DNA of 21,073 nt, from assembly GCA_035634055.1 (NCBI GenBank), contig DASQDR010000158.1:1-21073 (forward strand), written 5' to 3'. The notes beneath the pieces were generated by a model. The model ran no database searches. It saw nothing but the letters and a program-made list of their open reading frames with translations, and was not told the origin of the DNA. Made by a program: the position numbers and the translations under genes. The stretch comes from JAICTV01 sp035634055 (GTDB lineage: Bacteria > Planctomycetota > Phycisphaerae > Tepidisphaerales > Tepidisphaeraceae). Below are positions 1 through 6,481 of this stretch, piece after piece (within the stretch, counting starts at the first letter, position 1; every line of letters begins with the position of its first letter).

Positions 1-1077
1 AAGAAGTTCGTCGGCAAGCCCGAGCACGTCGTCAACTTCTTCTTCTTCATCGCCGAGGAAGTGCGCGAGATCATGGCCGAGCTGGGGTTCACCAAGCTCG
101 AGGACATGATCGGGCAGACCGAGTTCCTGGAGTTCGACGACGTGAGCGACCACTGGAAGGCCCGGCACGTGGACCTCTCGGTCATCCTGCACAAGCCCGC
201 CGTCCGCGCGAACGTCGCGCTGCGACGCGTCCAGTCGCAGGACCACGGGCTGGACATGTCGCTCGACCACCGCGAGCTGATCAAGCTCGCCCAGCCGGCG
301 CTGGAGCGCGGGGAGAAGGTGCGGGCGGAGCTCGGCATCGAGAACGTCAACCGCACCGTCGGCACCACGCTCTCCGGGCTGGTCGCGAAGAAGTACGGGT
401 TCGCGGGATTGCCCGACGAGACCATCCACTTCAAGTTCAACGGCCACGCCGGGCAGAGCCTGGGGTGCTTCCTCGCCAAGGGCATCACGCTCGAGCTGGA
501 GGGCGACGCCAACGACTATCTGGGCAAGGGGCTCAGCGGCGGGCGCATCATCGCGTACCCGCCGAAGGTGATGCTGGACGGCGGGTTCAAGGCGGAGAAG
601 AACATCATCGCCGGCAACGTGATCTGCTACGGCGGCATCGCGGGGGAGATTTACCTCCGCGGCGTCGTCGGCGAGCGGTTCTGCGTCCGCAACTCCGGCG
701 TCAACGTCGTCGTCGAGGGCGTCGGCGACCACGGCTGCGAGTACATGACCGGCGGACGCGTGGGGGTGCTCGGCAAGACCGGCCGAAACTTCGCCGCCGG
801 CATGAGCGGCGGCATCGCCTACGTCTACGACGACGACGGGCAGTTCGCCAAGAAGTGCAACATGGAAATGGTCGAGCTGGAAAAGCCCGACACCATGGAA
901 GACCGCGACACCCTCCGCACGCTGCTCGAGAACCACCACAAGTTCACCGGCTCACCATTGGCGAAAGCGGTGCTGGACGACTTCGACAGCGAGCTGCGCT
1001 GGTTCGTGAAGGTGATGCCGACCGACTACCGCCGCGTGCTGGAACAACGCCAACGCGGGCAGACGGCGGGGGTTTAG
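1..1077 (+). CDS. gltB: Glutamate synthase large subunit, C-terminal part (5' end outside window)
   Basis: The reading frame is open from base 1, so the start lies upstream; 358 residues remain. The protein would be the large subunit of glutamate synthase, which makes glutamate from glutamine and 2-oxoglutarate in the cytoplasm. The visible part begins in the end of the central FMN/Fe-S region (KKFVGKPEHVVNFFFF, then AEEVREIMAELGF) and continues into the C-terminal GXGXG beta-helix domain. That domain shows the expected glycine-rich runs: FNGHAGQSLG, LSGGRIIAYPP, GNVICYGG, then GEIYLRG, CEYMTGG and GRNFAAGMSGG. The C-terminus ends normally with TAG. The glutaminase domain and the 3Fe-4S cysteines are not in the window. 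gltD follows, but only after an unrelated Uma2 gene. The family assignment is very secure. Confidence 0.97.
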   Translation, partial: KKFVGKPEHVVNFFFFIAEEVREIMAELGFTKLEDMIGQTEFLEFDDVSDHWKARHVDLSVILHKPAVRANVALRRVQSQDHGLDMSLDHRELIKLAQPALERGEKVRAELGIENVNRTVGTTLSGLVAKKYGFAGLPDETIHFKFNGHAGQSLGCFLAKGITLELEGDANDYLGKGLSGGRIIAYPPKVMLDGGFKAEKNIIAGNVICYGGIAGEIYLRGVVGERFCVRNSGVNVVVEGVGDHGCEYMTGGRVGVLGKTGRNFAAGMSGGIAYVYDDDGQFAKKCNMEMVELEKPDTMEDRDTLRTLLENHHKFTGSPLAKAVLDDFDSELRWFVKVMPTDYRRVLEQRQRGQTAGV

Positions 1078-1083
1078 TCGCGG

Positions 1084-1092
1084 TGGTATAAT
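1084..1092 (+). promoter_or_regulatory. Extended -10 promoter of the Uma2 gene, leaderless spacing
   Basis: The sequence TGGTATAAT is a perfect extended -10 (TGN plus TATAAT at 1087-1092). It lies in the 23 bp between the gltB stop and the Uma2 ATG. Only 8 nt separate the hexamer from the ATG, so transcription would start at or within about two bases of the start codon. No Shine-Dalgarno sequence fits in that space and no convincing -35 is present. The promoter call is an inference from sequence. Confidence 0.6.
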
Positions 1093-1100
1093 CTCGATTT

Positions 1101-1775
1101 ATGACAGTCGTTCAAACAACCCCGCCACCGCAAACGCCGCCCGTCAAGTATGCGAATGGCGCAGAGTGGCTGCACGCGCTGGGCGATGTCCCGCTGACGC
1201 GCGTGGTGATGGACCCGCCTCCAGGAACGGCAACGGAGCATGATCTTCTCATTCTGGTCGAGCGCGACAAGCGGCTTGTCGAATTGATAGACGGAACTCT
1301 GGTGGAGAAGCCGGTGGGCTTTGATGAGTCGGAGATTGCGTCACGACTGAACCACTTCCTGCTCACCTGGATCCTCCCGCGTGATCTCGGCGCGGTTTAT
1401 GGTGAGGCCGCGACGATGCGCATGAAGCGCGGACGGGTTCGTTTGCCGGACGTCGCGTTTATCAGCACCGAGCGACTGGCATCCCTTCCAGACCCGCATC
1501 CGGCTATCCCGACCATCGCCCCAGACCTTGCTGTGGAAGTCTTGAGCGTGAGCAACACACGCGCGGAGATCCGGCAGAAGCTCAGAGAGTATTTTGAATC
1601 CGGCACCACGCTCGCATGGGTGATCGATCCACTCACGCGGACGGTGGCGGTGTACGAAGGCGCACCGGAAGAGCCGGTTCGTGTCATGCAGGAGAACGAA
1701 ACCTTGGACGGCGGAAAAGTCCTTCCCGGCTTTTCAGTCCCCGTGGCTTACCTTTTTCCCCGCCCCAAGAAGTAG
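1101..1775 (+). CDS. Uma2-family PD-(D/E)XK endonuclease-like protein
   Basis: This 224-residue protein matches the Uma2 (DUF820) family, restriction-endonuclease-fold proteins often present in many copies in cyanobacteria and planctomycetes; the biological role is mostly unknown. The hallmarks are ELIDGTLVEKP (61-71), LPDVAFIS with Asp117, PDLAVEVLSVSN with Glu146, then QKLREYFESGTTLAWVIDP with Lys160. Together these give a complete D...ExL...K active site. The first 30 residues are Pro/Thr-rich and probably disordered. The gene sits between gltB and gltD, with 23 bp before it and 24 bp after it, and looks less GC-rich than both neighbours by eye. That fits a later insertion into the glutamate synthase operon. 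The ATG at 1101 is preceded by a -10 box rather than a ribosome binding site. Confidence 0.88.
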   Translation: MTVVQTTPPPQTPPVKYANGAEWLHALGDVPLTRVVMDPPPGTATEHDLLILVERDKRLVELIDGTLVEKPVGFDESEIASRLNHFLLTWILPRDLGAVYGEAATMRMKRGRVRLPDVAFISTERLASLPDPHPAIPTIAPDLAVEVLSVSNTRAEIRQKLREYFESGTTLAWVIDPLTRTVAVYEGAPEEPVRVMQENETLDGGKVLPGFSVPVAYLFPRPKK

Positions 1776-1799
1776 CCTCACACGAAGGAATCGACCTCC

Positions 1800-3284
1800 A
1801 TGGGCAAGCCGACCGGATTCAAAGAGATTCCCCGCGAGTTGCCGAAGCGTCGGCCGGTGGAGTTGCGCATCCTGGACTGGAACGAGATCTACAACCCGGT
1901 CCCCGACGACAAGCTCCGCGCCCAGGGCGCGCGCTGCATGGACTGCGGCATCCCGTTCTGTCATCAGGGCTGTCCGCTCGGCAACATCATCCCCGAGTGG
2001 AACGACCTCGTTTACAAGAACCGGTGGCGCGAGGCCATCGACATGCTGCACAAGACCAACAACTTCCCGGAGTTCACCGGGCGGGTCTGCCCGGCGCCGT
2101 GCGAGGAGGCGTGCACCCTGAACATCAACGAGCGCCCCGTCACCATCAAGAACATCGAGAACGAGATCATCGAGCACGCCTTCGCCAACGGTTGGGTGAA
2201 GGCCGAGCCCCCCAAGGTGCGCACGGGCAAGAAGGTGGCGGTGATCGGCTCGGGCCCCGCCGGGCTGGCGGCCGCGGCGCAGCTCAACAAGGCCGGGCAC
2301 CTCGTCACCGTCTTCGAGCGCGCCGACCGCGTCGGCGGGCTGCTCGTCTACGGCATCCCCAACTTCAAGCTGGAAAAACGCTTCATCGAGCGCCGCCTCA
2401 AGATCATGGAGGCCGAAGGCATCACGTTTAAGACCAACGCGAACGTCGGCGTGAACGTGAAGGTCGAGGAGCTGCGCGCCGACTTCGACGCGATCATCCT
2501 CTGCGGCGGCGCCACCGCCGCCCGCGACCTCAGCGTCCCGGGGCGCGAGCTCAAGGGCGTGCACTTCGCGATGGAGTACCTGCCGCAGCAGAACAAGGCC
2601 AACCTCGGCGACGCCGTCCCCGAACAGATCGACGCCAAGGGGAAGAACGTGATCATCCTCGGTGGCGGGGACACCGGCGCCGACTGCCTCGGCACCGCCA
2701 TCCGACAGGGCTGCCGCAGCGTCCACCAGTTCGAGTTGCTTCCCAAGCCCCCGGACTCGCGCCAGGCGAGCGGCGTGCAGCCGTGGCCCTACTGGCCGAT
2801 GATCTACCGCACGTCGTCGGCGCACGAGGAAGCCATCAACGCCGTCTGCGGCGGGAGCGACTGCCGCGACTTCTCCATCAACACCAAGGCCTTCAGCGGC
2901 GATGAGAACGGCGTGCTCAAGAAGCTTCACGGCATCCGCCTGGAGTGGAACAAGGACCCCGCCACCGGCCGCTACGGCATGAAGGAGATCGCCGGCAGCG
3001 AGTTCGAGCTCGACGCCGACCTGGTCTTCCTCGCCATGGGCTTCGTCGGGCCGGAGAAGAAGGGCGCGATTGAGGCGCTGAACCTCAAGCTGGACCCCCG
3101 CGGCAACGTGGTCGCCGACGAGAACTACATGACCAGCGTCCCGGGCGTCTTCGCCGCCGGCGACATGCGCCGTGGGCAGTCCCTGGTCGTCTGGGCGATC
3201 AGCGAGGGACGCCAGGCCGCCCGCGGGGTCGACGAGTTTTTGATGGGTCGCAGCGACCTGGGTCCCGCGCTAAAGCTCTTCTAG
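1800..3284 (+). CDS. gltD: Glutamate synthase small subunit
   Basis: This 494-residue protein is the NAD(P)H-oxidising beta subunit that passes electrons to the large subunit. The N-terminal Fe-S region has Cys46, 49, 54 and 58 (RCMDCGIPFCHQGCP) followed by Cys97, 101 and 105 (VCPAPCEEAC). An FAD-binding Rossmann motif VAVIGSGPAG ends near residue 155. The second dinucleotide site is VIILGGGDTGADC. The C-terminal FAD motif is VFAAGDMRRGQSLVVWAI. Length and order match the family. The ATG at 1800 has an AAGGAA ribosome binding site (1785-1790) 9 nt upstream. It probably shares transcription with gltB through the intruding Uma2 gene, and may also be transcribed from the promoter at 1084-1092. 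A strong terminator follows. Confidence 0.97.
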   Translation: MGKPTGFKEIPRELPKRRPVELRILDWNEIYNPVPDDKLRAQGARCMDCGIPFCHQGCPLGNIIPEWNDLVYKNRWREAIDMLHKTNNFPEFTGRVCPAPCEEACTLNINERPVTIKNIENEIIEHAFANGWVKAEPPKVRTGKKVAVIGSGPAGLAAAAQLNKAGHLVTVFERADRVGGLLVYGIPNFKLEKRFIERRLKIMEAEGITFKTNANVGVNVKVEELRADFDAIILCGGATAARDLSVPGRELKGVHFAMEYLPQQNKANLGDAVPEQIDAKGKNVIILGGGDTGADCLGTAIRQGCRSVHQFELLPKPPDSRQASGVQPWPYWPMIYRTSSAHEEAINAVCGGSDCRDFSINTKAFSGDENGVLKKLHGIRLEWNKDPATGRYGMKEIAGSEFELDADLVFLAMGFVGPEKKGAIEALNLKLDPRGNVVADENYMTSVPGVFAAGDMRRGQSLVVWAISEGRQAARGVDEFLMGRSDLGPALKLF

Positions 3285-3314
3285 GACAACGATCGCGAGG
3301 ATCACTCCAGTTCA

Positions 3315-3424
3315 CCTTCAAGCCGGGGCGAAAGCCCCGGTTTCTTTTTGCGCGGATGACTCCGCGCATTTGCGCAGACGCACCCCCGCTTGATCACCCG
3401 GGGCTTCCGCCCCCGGCTTGAAGG
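3315..3424. repeat. Nested palindromic intergenic element
   Basis: Two near-identical arms lie in inverted orientation, 3315-3340 and 3398-3424, each beginning or ending with CCTTCAAGCC or its complement. Each arm is itself a hairpin (CCGGGGC-GAAA-GCCCCGG on the left). Between them is a third perfect hairpin, GCGCGGA-TGAC-TCCGCGC (3350-3367), followed by TGCGC-AGAC-GCA. This architecture resembles dispersed BIME/REP-like palindromic units. It fills about 110 bp of the 260 bp between gltD and the ABC transporter genes. Confidence 0.75.
3323..3349 (+). terminator. Rho-independent terminator after gltD
   Basis: A perfect 7-bp stem CCGGGGC (3323-3329) with a GAAA tetraloop and GCCCCGG (3334-3340) is followed directly by TTTCTTTTT (3341-3349). 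It lies 38 nt after the gltD stop codon and separates the glt cluster from the sugar transporter operon. Confidence 0.85.
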
Positions 3425-3544
3425 CGTCCGGTGCGCCGGCGCGTGCCTTACCCCCTCCCCATTTGAAAAATTCATCGCTGCGCGGGAATCTGGTGTCACG
3501 ACAACCTCGGACACTCGCTCTCTCTCGAGAAAGGGATCCCCCGC

Positions 3545-4570
3545 ATGAATCGCCTTGTGCTCGCCCTGTGCTGCGTCACCGTTTCCCTCGCCGCCCTTGC
3601 CTGTAGTGAAGAGAGCACCGGCGGCGGCGGCTCCTCCGCCACCACCGGTCCCTCCGCTTCCGGTGGCGGATCGAGCGGCGGCGGCGGCAAGAAGACCATC
3701 GCCGTCATCCCCAAGGGCACCACCCACGTCTTCTGGAAGACCGTCGAGGCCGGCGCGCGCCAGGCGGCGACGGAGCTTGGCGTCAACATCAACTGGCAGG
3801 GGCCGCTCAAGGAAGACGACCGCGGACAGCAGATCGGGCTCGTCGAGCAGTTCATCTCCAACAGCGTCAACGGCATCGTGCTCGCGCCGCTCGACGCCAC
3901 CGCGCTCCAGGAACCCGTGGCGGCCGCGAACGCCAAGCGCATCCCCATCGTCATCTTCGACTCCCCCCTCAACGGCGAGGCCGGCAGGGACTTCGTCAGC
4001 CTCGTCGCCACCGACAACAAGAAGGGCGGCCAGCTCGCCGGCGATGAGCTCGCGCGCCTGATCGGCGGCAAGGGGAAGGTCGTCCTGCTCCGTTACACCG
4101 TCGGCTCGGCCAGCACCGAGCAGCGCGAGGCGGGCTTCCTCGAAGCCATGGCCAAGCACGCCGACATCCAGGTGCTGGAGAAGAACCGCTACGGCGGCGC
4201 GACCGTCGGCGAGGCGCAGCAGACCTCGGAAAACCTGCTCGACAAGCTCAAGCAGGCGGACGGCGTCTTCTGCCCCAACGAGAGCACCACCCAGGGCATG
4301 CTCAACGTCCTCCAGGCGAACGGCCTGGCCGGCAAGGTGAAGTTCATCGGCTTCGACACCTCGCCGTCGCTGGTCGACGCGATGCGCAACAACCTGATTC
4401 ACGCCACCGTCGCGCAGAACCCCCGCAAGATGGGCTACCTGGCGGTCAAGACGATGGTTGACCACCTCAACGGCACGCAGGTCCCGCCGTCGGTCGACAC
4501 CGGCTGCGCCCTGGTGACAAAGGAAAACCTGGATACGCCCGAGATCAAGTCGATCCTGCAAGGGCCGTGA
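3545..4570 (+). CDS. Sugar ABC transporter substrate-binding lipoprotein
   Basis: This 341-residue protein is of the RbsB/Peripla_BP_4 type. It would capture a sugar outside the inner membrane and deliver it to the permease encoded downstream. The N-terminus is a lipoprotein signal (MNRLVLALCCVTVSLAALAC, Cys20), followed by a 28-residue Gly/Ser linker. The mature domain starts at KKTIAVIPKGTTHVFWK, a typical first strand of the family. Further family features are the hinge-like FDSPLNGEAGRDFVSLVATDN and the C-lobe motif FCPNESTTQGMLNVL, then FIGFDTSPSLVDAMR and ATVAQNPRKMGYLAV. The ATG at 3545 has AAGGGA (3531-3536) 8 nt upstream, one of the better ribosome binding sites in the window. The sugar cannot be named from sequence alone; ribose- or galactose-like ligands are typical of the family. 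Confidence 0.92.
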   Translation: MNRLVLALCCVTVSLAALACSEESTGGGGSSATTGPSASGGGSSGGGGKKTIAVIPKGTTHVFWKTVEAGARQAATELGVNINWQGPLKEDDRGQQIGLVEQFISNSVNGIVLAPLDATALQEPVAAANAKRIPIVIFDSPLNGEAGRDFVSLVATDNKKGGQLAGDELARLIGGKGKVVLLRYTVGSASTEQREAGFLEAMAKHADIQVLEKNRYGGATVGEAQQTSENLLDKLKQADGVFCPNESTTQGMLNVLQANGLAGKVKFIGFDTSPSLVDAMRNNLIHATVAQNPRKMGYLAVKTMVDHLNGTQVPPSVDTGCALVTKENLDTPEIKSILQGP

Positions 4571-4607
4571 ATTGAAACGCACGATGAACCGACGAAGCAT
4601 CGAACCG

Positions 4608-4659
4608 CAGATGAACGCAGATCAATGCGCCTTATCTGCGTTCATCCGCGTTCATCTGC
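4608..4659. repeat. Inverted repeat between binding-protein and ATPase genes
   Basis: GATGAACGCAGAT (4610-4622) and its exact complement ATCTGCGTTCATC (4634-4646) form a perfect 13-bp stem with an 11-nt loop. A further partial copy of the right arm (CGCGTTCATCTG) follows to 4658. This occupies about half of the 110 bp between the two transporter genes. It has no T-run, so it is not a normal terminator; it could stabilise the upstream mRNA. Confidence 0.8.
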
Positions 4660-4680
4660 CGTTCCAGCGAGTGAAGACTG

Positions 4681-6291
4681 ATGTCTGAGCGGCTGAAGAT
4701 GGTCGGGGTGCACAAGCGCTTCGGCGCGACGATCGCGCTCGGGGGCGTGGACCTGCACGTCGCCGCCGGCGAGGTCCTCGCGCTCGTCGGCGAGAACGGC
4801 GCCGGCAAGAGCACGCTGATGAAGGTGCTCTCCGGCGCGCACCTGCCGGACCAGGGCGAGATGTGGCTCGACGGCAAGCCGTACCGCCCGCGCAATCCGC
4901 TGGACGCCCGCCGCGCCGGGGTGGCGATGATCTACCAGGAGCTCTCGCTGGCGCGGCACTTGTCGGTGATGGAGAACATCCTGCTCGGCATGGAGCCGAC
5001 GCGGGGGCTGCTGCTGGACTGGCCGCGCGTCCGCCGCGTCGCCGCCGACGCGATGCAGACGCTCGGGCGGCCGGACATCCCGCTGCGCACGCCGGTCGGC
5101 GAGCTGTCGGTGGCGGAGCAGCAGCTCGTGGAAATCGGCCGCGCCGTCGCCAGCGATTGCCGCGTGCTGGTGCTCGATGAGCCCACCAGCAGCCTGACGA
5201 AATCCGATATCGTCCGCCTGTTCGACCTCGTCCGCCGGTTGCGCCATCAGGGGCACGCGATCATCTACATCTCTCACTTCCTGGAAGAGGTGAAGGAGAT
5301 CAGCGACCGCTTCACCGTGCTGCGCGACGGCAAGAGCGTTGGCGGCGGCTCGACCGCCGGGGCGAGCAGCGAGCAGATCATCACCTTGAAGGTCGGCCGC
5401 GAGGTGGAGGACCTTTATCCCCGGTCGCAGCGGCAGACCGGCGAGGTGATCCTGGAGGTGAAGAATCTGTCCGCCGCCGCCGCCCCCGAGCCGTCCGCGC
5501 TCGGGATCCGCGAGCCGGCGGCGACGGCGTCGTCCGGAACCGCCCAGGGGACGATCAAGTCCATCCCCGCCGGCGCCGACGGCTCGCCGGTGGCGGAACC
5601 GGACAGCGTCGCCCCCGGCGTGCGCCTGCGCAGCGCGTCGCTCACCCTCCGCCGGGGCGAAGTGGTCGGCATCGCCGGCCTGGTCGGCGCGGGGCGAACG
5701 GAATTCCTGCGCTCCGTGTTCGGCCTGGACCGCGTTCGCGGCGGCGACATCCGCATCGCCGCCTACACCGGCCCCGCCTCCCCCGCGCAACGCTGGGCGC
5801 AGCGCGTGGGGATGATCAGCGAGGACCGCAAGGCGGAGGGGCTCGCCCTCTCGCTCAGCATCGCCGACAACCTCACGCTCTCGCACCTGCCGACCTTCAC
5901 CACCCCCGCGAAGCAGGCGCGGGCGTCGGATCGCTGGATCGCCAAGCTGAAGATCAAGTGCCGAACGCCGCACCAGACGGTCGGCGACCTGTCCGGCGGC
6001 AACCAGCAGAAGGTCGCCATCGCTCGCCTGCTGCACCACGACGTGGACGTGCTGCTGCTGGACGAACCCACCCGCGGCATCGACGTTGGCTCAAAGGCGC
6101 AAATCTACGAGGTGATCGACGAGCTGGCCCGGGCCGGCAAGGCGGTCATCATGGTCAGCAGCTACCTCCCGGAGCTGATGGGCACCTGCGACCGCGTCGC
6201 CGTCATGTGCCGCGGCGTCCTCGGCCCCGCCCGCCCGATCTCCGAGCTGACCGAACACAAGATCATGGCGGAGGCGACGGGAGCGGGGTGA
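4681..6291 (+). CDS. Sugar ABC transporter ATP-binding protein (two fused ATPase domains)
   Basis: This 536-residue RbsA/MglA/XylG-type protein powers the importer. Domain 1 has Walker A GENGAGKST (37-45), signature ELSVAEQQLVEIGRA (141-155), Walker B VLVLDEPTSS and switch His199 (ISHF). Domain 2 has the degenerate P-loop GLVGAGRTE (333-341, Arg in place of Lys), normal for this family, then signature LSGGNQQKVAIARL and Walker B VLLLDEPTRGIDVG. The EDRK motif (MISEDRKAEG) is also present. The linker between the domains (about 264-313) carries roughly 40 extra Ala/Ser/Pro-rich residues, which accounts for the length over the usual ~500. The ATG at 4681 has only a weak upstream GAG/GAA. It is followed by a 190-bp repeat-filled spacer and the permease gene. 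Confidence 0.95.
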   Translation: MSERLKMVGVHKRFGATIALGGVDLHVAAGEVLALVGENGAGKSTLMKVLSGAHLPDQGEMWLDGKPYRPRNPLDARRAGVAMIYQELSLARHLSVMENILLGMEPTRGLLLDWPRVRRVAADAMQTLGRPDIPLRTPVGELSVAEQQLVEIGRAVASDCRVLVLDEPTSSLTKSDIVRLFDLVRRLRHQGHAIIYISHFLEEVKEISDRFTVLRDGKSVGGGSTAGASSEQIITLKVGREVEDLYPRSQRQTGEVILEVKNLSAAAAPEPSALGIREPAATASSGTAQGTIKSIPAGADGSPVAEPDSVAPGVRLRSASLTLRRGEVVGIAGLVGAGRTEFLRSVFGLDRVRGGDIRIAAYTGPASPAQRWAQRVGMISEDRKAEGLALSLSIADNLTLSHLPTFTTPAKQARASDRWIAKLKIKCRTPHQTVGDLSGGNQQKVAIARLLHHDVDVLLLDEPTRGIDVGSKAQIYEVIDELARAGKAVIMVSSYLPELMGTCDRVAVMCRGVLGPARPISELTEHKIMAEATGAG

Positions 6292-6300
6292 ATGAGGACA

Positions 6301-6437
6301 GACAGGAAGGCACGAAGGCACTTAGGCACGGAGGCACGAAGGGAGTGAGAAGGGGAACAGAGGCAGAAAGTGAATTCACTTCCTCCCTCCATCCCTTTAC
6401 CCCACTTCGTGCCTACGTGCCTTCGTGCCTTCGTGCC
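6301..6437. repeat. 137-bp imperfect palindrome built from GGCACGAA octamers
   Basis: The left arm is a period-8 array: GGCACGAA (6309), GGCACTTA (6317), GGCACGGA (6325), GGCACGAA (6333) and a degenerate GGGAGTGA (6341). The right arm is the complement: TTCGTGCC (6406), TACGTGCC (6414), TTCGTGCC (6422) and TTCGTGCC (6430). The centre is a perfect 14-bp palindrome AAGTGAATTCACTT (6368-6381). The purine-rich sequence between arm and centre on the left also resembles the complement of the right, so the whole element is symmetric about 6374. It separates the ATPase and permease genes. Confidence 0.85.
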
Positions 6438-6446
6438 TAAGCAGTT

Positions 6447-6467
6447 ATCATTCATCATTCATCATTC
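6447..6467 (+). repeat. ATCATTC heptamer tandem array
   Basis: Three exact copies of ATCATTC (6447, 6454, 6461) are followed by a degenerate AGCATTTC. The array ends 14 nt before the permease ATG and occupies the place where a ribosome binding site would be expected; no Shine-Dalgarno sequence is seen. Confidence 0.8.
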
Positions 6468-6481
6468 AGCATTTCAACAAC

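Noticed and set aside
3493..3514. GTGTC-N12-GACAC inverted repeat upstream of the binding-protein gene as a possible operator
   Set aside because: Five-base half-sites are expected often by chance and no promoter could be placed relative to it.
3302..4600. Long minus-strand frame opposite the substrate-binding protein
   Set aside because: Shadow of a clear lipoprotein gene in another frame; it also runs through the terminator and palindromic element.
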